Made by a program: the position numbers and the translations under genes. Below, piece after piece: positions 1 through 6,058 of a stretch of 7,614 nucleotides of DNA. Within the stretch, counting starts at the first letter, position 1. Each line of letters begins with the position of its first letter. The DNA is from Paucimonas sp. (lineage in GTDB: Bacteria > Pseudomonadota > Gammaproteobacteria > Burkholderiales > Burkholderiaceae_D), in the NCBI GenBank assembly GCA_029266815.1, contig JAQSWC010000078.1, positions 1 through 7,614 of the forward strand. The letters run 5' to 3'. The notes below the pieces were generated by a model that had not been told where the DNA came from, did not search any database, and saw nothing but the letters and a program-made list of their open reading frames with translations.

Positions 1-187
1 CCTTGCCATTGTTCTGGTATTGCGCTGAGATGCGCCCGCTCAGCGCAAGCCGGTCGTGATACACGCGGGGAGCCGCGCTTGCGGCAGGCGATATGCTTTC
101 GCTCGGAGTAAAGCTGGCGCATCCGCCTGCAAACACGAGGCAGGTCAGTGCCAGGACGCGGACAGATCGCAGTTCGAATCTCTGCAT
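1..187 (-). CDS. lolB: Outer-membrane lipoprotein insertase LolB, N-terminal part (gene runs off the left edge)
   Basis: The first 62 codons of a minus-strand gene are visible, starting at ATG 187-185; the 3' end lies outside the window. The peptide begins MQRFELRSVR, continues with a hydrophobic stretch (VLALTCLVFAGG) and reaches a lipobox-like Cys at residue 23, so it should be a lipoprotein processed by signal peptidase II. After a Ser/Ala/Pro linker comes LALSGRISAQYQ (about residues 47-58), which fits the first beta strand of LolB proteins. LolB receives lipoproteins from the periplasmic carrier LolA and inserts them into the inner leaflet of the outer membrane. The gene starts 37 bp after the stop of a TPR lipoprotein gene on the same strand with no terminator between, so the two are probably co-transcribed. 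The Shine-Dalgarno site is weak. The family call relies on the short N-terminus plus the known TPR-lolB gene order, so another lipoprotein remains possible. Confidence 0.72.
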   Translation of the reverse strand, partial: MQRFELRSVRVLALTCLVFAGGCASFTPSESISPAASAAPRVYHDRLALSGRISAQYQNNGK

Positions 188-224
188 GGGTTCGATCCAG
201 ATGGGCTTGTTGAATTGAGGTCGA

Positions 225-2015
225 TCAGAGCTTGGCGTTAAGACGCGCGATGGTGTTCTTCAGCGACTCGTTTTGCGGATCCTTTTGCTTGGCATCTCGC
301 CATAGCTTTTGCGCTTCCGCTTTTTGCCCGCTCACCCACAGCACTTCGCCGAGATGAACGCCCACTTCGGGATCCGCCTTGATCTCATACGCGCGGCGCA
401 GATATTTTTCCGCATCCTTCACATTGCCGCGCCTGAAATGCACCCAGCCGAGGCTGTCCATGATGTAGGGGTCATCGGGGGCGAGCTGATGCGCCTTGGT
501 GATCAGGATCAGCGCTTCGTCAAGGCGGATGTTGCGGTCGGCGAAGGTATAGCCGAGCGCATTGTAGGCATGCTGGTTTTCAGGCTCGATTTCGATCAGA
601 TGCTTGAGCGCGGCTTCCATCGCCTCGATCTTGCCGAGTTTCTCGGCTGCCATCGCATAGTCATAGAGCAAGGTCGGGTTGTCCGGGAAGCGCTTCAACC
701 CGGCTTCCAGTGCCTTCAGCGCTTCCGCATGCTGATTCGCGTCGCGCAGCAACTGGGCGTCCGCGGTGATGACCTGCGTCTGTTCCTGTTCGTTCTCCGC
801 CTTGAGCGAGGCAATGATCTTGCGCGCCGCGCTCAACTCGCCACGCTTGGCAAGGATTTGCGCGCGCTTGAACTGCGCCGCGAGGTAGACCTCGCCGCCG
901 TCGATCTGCGCGAGCCACTTCAGTGCGCCTTCCGTATCCTTGCGCTCCTCCGCGATCTGGGAAAGCACGATGAGCGCGGCGGACGGGTCGCGCGACTCAT
1001 CGCCGCGCTTGTTCAGCAGGTCGAGATAATGCATGAGCTGCTTTTCGGCGCTGCCCAGGTCGCCCGTCTGCTTGGCCAGCATACCCAGCGCGTAGATGCT
1101 GGACAGATCTTCCGGGTCGTTCTTCGTCAGCGTTTCAAACTCTGCGCGGGCTTTCGCATATTGCTCCTGTTCTATAAGCAGGCGCGCATGCGCAATCCTC
1201 ACTTCCCGCGCTTTGGGATATTCCTTCAAATGATCCGATAGCACGGCAGCGGCACGGGCCTTGTCGGACATTGCCTGCGCCAGGCTTAGCACAGCCAGTT
1301 CGGAATCGGGCTCAAGTTTGAGCGCGGTTTGCGCCTCCGCGCGCGCGCGTTCCGTGTCGCCTTTTTCAAAGGCCGCCTGCGCCAGTGCAACGTGGGCGTA
1401 CGAGGAATTGCCGTAGGGTTTCAGCAGACTTTCCAGCGTGTCGAACGCCGCTTCCTTGTCCTTGGCGCGCGCAAGCGTGCGCTGGATCTGGAGCATGGTC
1501 ATCCCGCGGGACTGTTCGCTCGCCTGCTTGAGTCTCTCCTCAAAAATGGGGCGGGCCGCGGCCACATTGTCGGTAAGGACGATCAGGCTCGCCAGGTACT
1601 GCGAAGCTTCTTCCGACCGCGGCGCAAGCTGATGCCAGAGCTGCAGCGCAGCCAGTGTCCGATCCGGCGGAAGCGTGCGCAACGAGATTTCCGCGGCGCG
1701 CCGGGCCAGGCGCGGATCGCGCGTTTGCTGGGCGGCCGTCATGTAGGCCATGAAGCCGGATTCAGGCTGCCCCCTTTGCGAGGCAAGCTCGGCCGTCAGG
1801 AGCTTGAACAGAAGATCGTCGGTCAGCTCTACATTGGGCAAGGGATCGCTATCCGGCTTGGCGGAGGATTGATGCGCCGTCTGCGCCTTTTTCCTGGCGG
1901 GAGCTTGCGCATCGGCCGGTACGGCCTCATTTGATTGCGAGAGCTTTGCGGGCGGAACAGACGAACATGCCGCGAGCAGCGAAATCATCAGCAACGAAAC
2001 AGCAGTCTTTTTCAA
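225..2015 (-). CDS. TPR-repeat lipoprotein, LbcA-like envelope adaptor candidate
   Basis: A 596-residue protein read from TTG at 2015-2013. This start gives a textbook lipoprotein signal peptide, MKKTAVSLLMISLLAAC, with LAAC as lipobox and Cys17 as the lipidated residue. The longest frame starts at a TTG at 2072 and would add 19 residues that fit no signal peptide. After a Pro/Ala/Ser/Lys-rich linker (about residues 18-60) the rest is helical TPR repeats. The three clearest are at about 483-515 (AYNALGYTFADR...), 516-548 (DSLGWVHFRRGNVKDAEKYL) and 549-581. TPR superhelices bind other proteins and have no catalytic activity. In Pseudomonas aeruginosa, LbcA is a TPR lipoprotein encoded beside lolB that presents cell-wall hydrolases to the protease CtpA. 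Domain make-up, size, lipidation and lolB linkage here match that protein, but orthology is inferred. No peptidase motif is seen. It is transcribed divergently from mutM, with lolB following. Confidence 0.85.
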   Translation of the reverse strand: MKKTAVSLLMISLLAACSSVPPAKLSQSNEAVPADAQAPARKKAQTAHQSSAKPDSDPLPNVELTDDLLFKLLTAELASQRGQPESGFMAYMTAAQQTRDPRLARRAAEISLRTLPPDRTLAALQLWHQLAPRSEEASQYLASLIVLTDNVAAARPIFEERLKQASEQSRGMTMLQIQRTLARAKDKEAAFDTLESLLKPYGNSSYAHVALAQAAFEKGDTERARAEAQTALKLEPDSELAVLSLAQAMSDKARAAAVLSDHLKEYPKAREVRIAHARLLIEQEQYAKARAEFETLTKNDPEDLSSIYALGMLAKQTGDLGSAEKQLMHYLDLLNKRGDESRDPSAALIVLSQIAEERKDTEGALKWLAQIDGGEVYLAAQFKRAQILAKRGELSAARKIIASLKAENEQEQTQVITADAQLLRDANQHAEALKALEAGLKRFPDNPTLLYDYAMAAEKLGKIEAMEAALKHLIEIEPENQHAYNALGYTFADRNIRLDEALILITKAHQLAPDDPYIMDSLGWVHFRRGNVKDAEKYLRRAYEIKADPEVGVHLGEVLWVSGQKAEAQKLWRDAKQKDPQNESLKNTIARLNAKL

Positions 2016-2046
2016 TCGGTATCCGTACGGTTGGTCATGGCGGGAA

Positions 2047-2063
2047 GCCGCACACCCTGCGGC
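2047..2063. repeat. Inverted repeat GCCGCA-N5-TGCGGC
   Basis: A perfect 6-bp dyad with a 5-base spacer, centred at 2055. It lies just upstream of the plus-strand -10 candidate. For the minus-strand TPR transcript it would fall in the 5' leader and could form a small hairpin. It could be an operator half-pair or a chance dyad. Confidence 0.35.
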
Positions 2064-2067
2064 GAAG

Positions 2068-2077
2068 TACAATTTTA
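2068..2077. promoter_or_regulatory. Candidate overlapping -10 elements for divergent promoters
   Basis: The ten bases TACAATTTTA contain TACAAT (2068-2073) on the plus strand and, on the minus strand, TAAAAT (2077-2072). Each matches the sigma-70 -10 consensus TATAAT at five of six positions. The plus element would start mutM mRNA near 2080 and the minus element would start the TPR mRNA near 2065. Neither has a good -35 box at 16-18 bp spacing, so the call rests on the -10 match, the local AT richness and the position between divergent genes. Confidence 0.3.
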
Positions 2078-2083
2078 CGCTGG

Positions 2084-2098
2084 ATGCAGCCAGTGCAT
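2084..2098. repeat. Inverted repeat ATGCA-N5-TGCAT
   Basis: A perfect 5-bp dyad with a 5-base spacer, centred at 2091, between the -10 candidates and the mutM start. It would fall just inside the mutM leader, or in the -35 zone of the minus-strand promoter. The sequence differs from the dyad at 2047-2063. An arm of 5 bp occurs often by chance. Confidence 0.25.
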
Positions 2099-2122
2099 TT
2101 TGTCGTAGCCTACATCATTTAT

Positions 2123-2128
2123 GGAGAG
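2123..2128 (+). promoter_or_regulatory. mutM ribosome binding site
   Basis: GGAGAG starts 11 bases before the TTG at 2134, with GGAG ending 7 bases upstream of it. This spacing supports initiation at the TTG. The GTG at 2128 overlaps the last base of this site, so it cannot be the start served by it. Confidence 0.75.
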
Positions 2129-2133
2129 TGCTT

Positions 2134-2955
2134 TTGCCTGAACTGCCTGAAGTGGAGGTGACCCGGCGGGGTATTGCGCCTCATGTGGAAGGGCGGCTCG
2201 TCACCGGCGTAATCGTGCGTCACAGCGGATTGCGGCAGCCTTTCCCTGCGCGGCTGCATGAGCTGCTTGCCGGGCGCAGAATACAAGGTACGAAGCGCCG
2301 CGGCAAATACCTCCTCATCTGTTTCAACCACGGTGTACTCATTATCCATCTGGGAATGTCGGGGCATCTGCGCATCCTGCCTACCGACACGCCGGTAAAG
2401 AAGCATGATCACTTCGATCTTCAGATAGGCGACAGCGTCCTGCGGTTCAATGATCCGCGCCGCTTCGGCCTGGTTTTATGGCATCCCGCTGAGGATGGCG
2501 ATGTGGCAATGCATGAGCAGTTGGCCAGGCTCGGGGTCGAACCCCTTGATACTGAAAATCTCGGAGAGTTGTTGTTCAGACAAACCCGCAACCGCTCGTC
2601 ACCTATCAAACAGGTGTTGCTTGCCGGCGACATCGTGGTAGGAGTGGGAAATATCTATGCCTCGGAAAGCCTGTTCAAGGCCGGCATCAATCCTAAAACG
2701 CAGGCTTACCGTATCGGCCTGGAACGTTATCGCAAGCTGGGCGCCGCCATACAGGAAACATTGGCGGCTGCCATAGAGCAGGGAGGCAGCAGCCTGCGCG
2801 ACTTTGTTGCCGTCAACGGGCAGTCCGGTTATTTCCAGCAAAGCTATTTCGTGTACGCGCGCACCGGTGAACCGTGCCGGATATGCCGCACGGCCGTAAG
2901 GCAGATCGTGCAAGGGCAGCGCTCCACTTTTTATTGCACAAATTGTCAAAAGTGA
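2134..2955 (+). CDS. mutM: Formamidopyrimidine-DNA glycosylase / AP lyase MutM (Fpg)
   Basis: A 273-residue bifunctional base-excision repair enzyme that removes 8-oxoguanine (opposite C) and formamidopyrimidines, then cleaves the abasic site by beta/delta elimination. The start is TTG 2134, not the in-frame GTG 2128, because Fpg needs MPELPEVE with Pro2 exposed after Met removal as the Schiff-base nucleophile. Glu3 is the partner catalytic residue and Lys58 (RRGKYLL) is the conserved lysine called K57 in E. coli. HLGMSG (72-77) and DPRRFG (107-112) carry the residues that fill the space left by the flipped base. The helix-two-turn-helix is at about 170-182 (GVGNIYASESLF). The C-terminal zinc finger is Cys248-X2-Cys251-X16-Cys268-X2-Cys271 with Arg263 in QRSTFYC. 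Length matches the E. coli enzyme (269). It is the first gene of the apparent mutM-GTPase-mutY operon. Confidence 0.97.
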   Translation: MPELPEVEVTRRGIAPHVEGRLVTGVIVRHSGLRQPFPARLHELLAGRRIQGTKRRGKYLLICFNHGVLIIHLGMSGHLRILPTDTPVKKHDHFDLQIGDSVLRFNDPRRFGLVLWHPAEDGDVAMHEQLARLGVEPLDTENLGELLFRQTRNRSSPIKQVLLAGDIVVGVGNIYASESLFKAGINPKTQAYRIGLERYRKLGAAIQETLAAAIEQGGSSLRDFVAVNGQSGYFQQSYFVYARTGEPCRICRTAVRQIVQGQRSTFYCTNCQK

Positions 2956-3007
2956 GCGTCGATGCTAGTGTGGAGGCTTGCTTAAGTGCCAGCAGACAAG
3001 TTTGGTT

Positions 3008-3011
3008 GGAG
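3008..3011 (+). promoter_or_regulatory. Ribosome binding site of the dynamin-like GTPase gene
   Basis: GGAG ends 5 bases before GTG 3017 and selects that codon. A stronger-looking GGAGG at 2972-2976 lies only one base before the upstream in-frame TTG at 2978, too close to drive initiation there. The 61-bp mutM-GTPase gap (2956-3016) holds no terminator-like hairpin with a T-run, which supports co-transcription. Confidence 0.65.
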
Positions 3012-3016
3012 ATGAA

Positions 3017-4954
3017 GTGAGTAATCTGGTTCAAAAGTTCCAGGAGTACAGTAGCTGGCGCAGTGCGGTCATGCTGGCCTTGCAGCGTTACCGCACGTGT
3101 ATCGATCTGGTGCAGGTATCTGATCCGGCTTGCGACCAGCGGTTTTCCCATGCGCTCGCCAGACTTGCGGACGACAAGCTGTCGATCGCTTTCGTCGCTG
3201 AATTCTCACGCGGCAAATCGGAGCTCATCAACGCCATCTTTTTTGCCGATTACGGCCAGCGCATTCTGCCTTCATCCGCTGGTCGCACGACGATGTGCCC
3301 GACCGAGCTGATGTACGACGAAACCTTTCCGCCTTCCATTCGTCTGTTGCCCATCGAAACCCGCGCCGAGGCGCAATCCACCACCGAATTCAAGCAACAC
3401 AGCCAGGCATGGACGGTGCTGCCCCTCGATATTAGCTCGGGTGAGGGCATGCTCGAAGCCTTCAAGCAGGTCAGCCTTACCAAGCGCGTGACGATAGAGG
3501 ACGCCAAGGTATACGGCCTCTACGATGAGGATGATCCCGATGTGTCACTGACCGTCGATGGCGACGGCATGGTCGAGATTTCGCAATGGCGGCACGCGAT
3601 CGTGAATTTCCCGCACCCGTTGCTGAAACAGGGGCTGGTGATCATCGACACGCCGGGGTTGAATGCCATCGGCACCGAGCCGGAACTGACGCTCAACCTG
3701 ATACCGAACTCGCATGCCGTACTGTTCATCCTCGCAGCGGACACTGGCGTTACCAAAAGCGACATCGAAGTCTGGCGCGATCACATCGGTGGCGGCCCCG
3801 GCCGGCTGGTAGTGCTGAACAAGATAGACAGTATGTGGGACGAACTGCGTTCCGCTGCTGAAGTGGAACAGCAGATATCGAAGCAGGTCGCGAGCGTAGC
3901 GCATACGCTCCAGCTCGAGCCGTCGCAGGTGTTTCCCGTCTCAGCGCAAAAGGGTCTGGTGGGAAAGATCAACCACGATGACGCCCTGCTGGATAAGAGC
4001 TGCCTGCCAGCGCTAGAAAATGCCTTGTCGAACGAATTGATTCCCTCCAAGCAGGATATCATCCGTTTGCAGCTTGCGTCTGAAATCGACGATCTGACAT
4101 CGTCTCGGCAGGCACTGCTGGCCTCCCGTGCCCGCAGCGTGGTAGAGCAGCTGGTGGAGCTAAAGAGCCTGCGCGGCAAAAACCAGAAAATCATCGATCA
4201 CATGAAGCAGCGCATCGACCTAGAGCGGAAGGAATTCGATGCCAGCCTCTTCAAGCTGCAGGCCACGCGCGCGGTTTTCGCCCGTCTTTCTGCTGAAGTG
4301 TTCACCAGCCTCGGCATGGGCATCCTGAAAAAGAACGTAGCCGACACGCGTGAAGCGATGGAGGCCAGCAAGCTGTCGGCAGGCTTGCGCAAGGCAGTGA
4401 AGGATTTCTTCGAACAGGTTGACGGCAGCCTCCAGACTTCGGAACAGAAGATTGAAGAAATATCGGAAATGATGGGCGTGATGTACCGCAAGTTCTCGAC
4501 TGAGCACGGGCTAGCCTTGTCCACGCCGATGCCGTTTTCGCTCTCCAAGTATCAGAAAGAAGTGCGGATGATCGAGGCGTTGTATCAGAAGCAGTTCGGT
4601 GCTGCGGCGCTGATGACGGCGCCGAAAGTCGTCCTGATGAAGAAGTTCTTCGATTCGATTGCCTCGCGCGTCAAGCAAAGCTTTTTGCAGGCCAACCGCG
4701 ACGTGGAGGCCTGGCTCAAGGTCATCATGGCGCCTCTCGAGGCTCAGATCGGCGAGCACAAGGCACAACTGAAGCGCCGCCGGCAATCCATCGAGCGCAT
4801 CTACTCCGCAACCGACAGCCTGGAGGAAAAGCTGCAGGTGCTGGAACAGATGCAGGCCGAGATAGAGTCGCAGAAGAAGACGCTCTCCGTTCTGGAATTC
4901 GACCTCAAGCGCACTATCGCAGCGGAAATATCCGCATTCAAGGCCGCCGCTTAA
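3017..4954 (+). CDS. Dynamin-family large GTPase, apparently soluble, lying between mutM and mutY
   Basis: A 645-residue protein from GTG 3017 (MSNLVQKFQEY...). The G domain is complete: P-loop AEFSRGKS (61-68), switch I/G2 region GRTTMCPTE (89-97), G3 DTPG (211-214), G4 NKID (268-271) and a G5-like SAQK (309-312). The usual first P-loop glycine is Ala61, while Gly66-Lys67-Ser68 are intact. About 113 residues separate G2 and G3, including an acidic patch (YDEDDPD, 169-175). The rest is helical and charged, with a probable coiled coil over the last 65 or so residues, as in dynamin stalks. I see no clear transmembrane segment or signal peptide, so it is probably cytoplasmic or peripheral. Dynamin-like proteins self-assemble and hydrolyse GTP to remodel membranes or organise polymers; E. 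coli CrfC (YjdA) is a dynamin-like protein tied to nascent-DNA organisation. The substrate here is unknown. The stop TAA shares a base with the mutY ATG, implying coupled translation. Confidence 0.9.
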   Translation: MSNLVQKFQEYSSWRSAVMLALQRYRTCIDLVQVSDPACDQRFSHALARLADDKLSIAFVAEFSRGKSELINAIFFADYGQRILPSSAGRTTMCPTELMYDETFPPSIRLLPIETRAEAQSTTEFKQHSQAWTVLPLDISSGEGMLEAFKQVSLTKRVTIEDAKVYGLYDEDDPDVSLTVDGDGMVEISQWRHAIVNFPHPLLKQGLVIIDTPGLNAIGTEPELTLNLIPNSHAVLFILAADTGVTKSDIEVWRDHIGGGPGRLVVLNKIDSMWDELRSAAEVEQQISKQVASVAHTLQLEPSQVFPVSAQKGLVGKINHDDALLDKSCLPALENALSNELIPSKQDIIRLQLASEIDDLTSSRQALLASRARSVVEQLVELKSLRGKNQKIIDHMKQRIDLERKEFDASLFKLQATRAVFARLSAEVFTSLGMGILKKNVADTREAMEASKLSAGLRKAVKDFFEQVDGSLQTSEQKIEEISEMMGVMYRKFSTEHGLALSTPMPFSLSKYQKEVRMIEALYQKQFGAAALMTAPKVVLMKKFFDSIASRVKQSFLQANRDVEAWLKVIMAPLEAQIGEHKAQLKRRRQSIERIYSATDSLEEKLQVLEQMQAEIESQKKTLSVLEFDLKRTIAAEISAFKAAA

Positions 4955-6045
4955 TGAAACGGGTTGTCGATGAAGCGGCGGACCTTGAGGCCGCCGACCC
5001 GGTCTTTTCCCATGCGGTCATCATCTGGCAGAAGAAGCACGGCCGCCATGCACTGCCGTGGCAGCAGACTCGCGATGCGTATCGCATCTGGCTGTCGGAA
5101 ATCATGCTGCAGCAAACCCAGGTTGCCACCGTCATCCCGTACTACGGGCGCTTTCTCGAACGCTTTCCTAACGTGTTTTCGCTGGCAGCAGCTCCTCTGG
5201 AAGACGTCATGGCTTTGTGGAGCGGACTCGGCTACTACACCCGGGCAAGAAATCTCTATCGTTGCGCGCAGGCCGTCGTGGAGAAATACGGTGGCATCTT
5301 TCCCTCCGACCCCGCACTTCTCGCCGACCTGCCCGGCATAGGCCGTTCCACCGCAGCCGCAATCGCGGCATTTGCCTACGGCACCCGGGCCGCCATTCTC
5401 GACGGCAATGTAAAACGCGTTTTTGCGCGCGTATTCGGCATCGACGGTTTCCCTGGCTCGAAGCCCGTAGAAGACCGCATGTGGAAGTTGGCGGTATCGC
5501 TGCTGCCTGAAGAGGGAATCGAATCCTATACCCAGGGCCTGATGGATCTCGGCGCCACGATTTGCACGCGTTCATCGCCTACCTGTGCGCGTTGTCCCTT
5601 GGCCGGGCAGTGTATTGCGCTGTCGACTGGCCGAGTTGATGAACTGCCAGTGCGGAAACCGCGTAAGGCAGTGCCGGAGAAACATACGGCCATGCTGGTG
5701 ATATCCGACGGCAATTTCGTGCTGCTGCAGCAGCGTCCGCCGCTTGGCATCTGGGGCGGACTGCTGTCGTTGCCGGAATGCGAAAGCCAGGAACGCGACA
5801 CCGCGCAGGCTGCAGCGGCGTCCTATGGCAAGGTGGAATCTTGCGAGCGGCTGCAGGCCTTCACTCATGCCTTCACCCATTTCAAGCTTCATGTAGAGCC
5901 GGTCATGGTGACGTTGAGCAGCAGGGCTCCGCTGGCGGCGGATTCGCGACTGGTGTGGTGGAACGTCAATGACACCGCGGAGGCCGCGTTGCCGGCGCCG
6001 GTAAAAAAATTCTTGGCCTCCGTTTTCGAACGGCGCCTGTTCTGA
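4954..6045 (+). CDS. mutY: Adenine DNA glycosylase MutY
   Basis: A 363-residue enzyme that removes adenine mispaired with 8-oxoguanine, complementing MutM in the GO pathway. Seen in order: LPWQ near 34-37; catalytic Glu49 in SEIMLQQTQV; LWSGLGYYTRARNL (88-101); the helix-hairpin-helix LPGIGRSTAAAI (126-137); catalytic Asp150 in LDGNVKRV; and the [4Fe-4S] ligands Cys204-X6-Cys211-X2-Cys214-X5-Cys220. The C-terminal NUDIX-like 8-oxoG-sensing domain follows (about 240-363), with GIWGGLLSLPE (265-275) and an AFTHF loop (306-310) where E. coli has the FSH motif, so Thr replaces Ser. It is slightly longer than the E. coli protein (350) because of about 15 extra N-terminal residues. The ATG overlaps the GTPase stop by one base and has only a distant AAGG upstream, so translation is probably coupled to the GTPase gene. 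Confidence 0.97.
   Translation: MKRVVDEAADLEAADPVFSHAVIIWQKKHGRHALPWQQTRDAYRIWLSEIMLQQTQVATVIPYYGRFLERFPNVFSLAAAPLEDVMALWSGLGYYTRARNLYRCAQAVVEKYGGIFPSDPALLADLPGIGRSTAAAIAAFAYGTRAAILDGNVKRVFARVFGIDGFPGSKPVEDRMWKLAVSLLPEEGIESYTQGLMDLGATICTRSSPTCARCPLAGQCIALSTGRVDELPVRKPRKAVPEKHTAMLVISDGNFVLLQQRPPLGIWGGLLSLPECESQERDTAQAAAASYGKVESCERLQAFTHAFTHFKLHVEPVMVTLSSRAPLAADSRLVWWNVNDTAEAALPAPVKKFLASVFERRLF
6003..6037 (-). terminator. Candidate intrinsic terminator for the rapZ-LON transcript, inside the 3' end of mutY
   Basis: Read on the minus strand, GGC (6037-6035) and CCGTT (6033-6029) pair with AACGG (6024-6020) and GCC (6017-6015) around a CGAA loop, with a 1x2 internal loop between the two helices. 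AAGAA and then seven T follow (6009-6003). It begins 21 bases past the LON-gene stop codon. The five bases between stem and T-run make it slightly imperfect. On the plus strand the same dyad forms a TTCG-loop hairpin without a T-run, so it should not stop mutY transcription. The same bases encode the MutY tail, so coding constraint could be the whole explanation. Confidence 0.45.
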
Positions 6046-6058
6046 GGAAACCGCCGAG

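Larger units (their letters stand above)
2016..2133. other. Divergent intergenic region between the TPR lipoprotein gene and mutM
   Basis: These 118 bp separate two divergently transcribed genes and must hold at least their proximal expression signals. The region contains an AT-rich centre, two short inverted repeats and the mutM ribosome binding site, each listed separately. I found no convincing -35 hexamer on either strand. No small ORF with a credible ribosome binding site stands out. Confidence 0.7.

Noticed and set aside
169..185. GCAG...TTCGAAT...CTGC, resembling a tRNA T-arm and forming a small hairpin at the lolB start codon
   Set aside because: No other tRNA arms are present. It encodes the first LolB residues. 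A 4-bp stem could affect initiation slightly but is too small to claim as a regulatory element.
1338..1349. (CG)6 alternating tract, a possible Z-DNA or slippage site
   Set aside because: It is explained by Ala/Arg codons in the TPR helix (ERARAEA). Twelve bases is unremarkable in GC-rich DNA and the frame is intact.
309..1934. Long plus-strand open frames (310 and 201 codons) opposite the TPR gene
   Set aside because: They mirror the GC-rich codon pattern of the real minus-strand gene. The translations are Arg/Gln/Leu-rich without recognisable domains, and the opposite frame has a signal peptide and clear TPRs.
2533..2545. GGGGTCGAACCCC, resembling a tRNA T-arm
   Set aside because: It lies inside mutM coding sequence (LGVEPL). 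The stem is only 4 bp with a 5-base loop, and no acceptor or anticodon arms can be drawn around it.
2978..3016. Upstream TTG 2978 as the GTPase start (13 extra residues)
   Set aside because: Its GGAGG is only one base away, too close to function. The extra residues (LKCQQTSLVGDE) show no family signature, and GTG 3017 has a properly spaced GGAG.
6031..6056. CGGCG...CGCCG as a bidirectional terminator between mutY and the LON-domain gene
   Set aside because: The 5-bp stem has a 16-base loop and no T-run follows on either strand. The hairpin at 6015-6037 is a better candidate for the minus strand.
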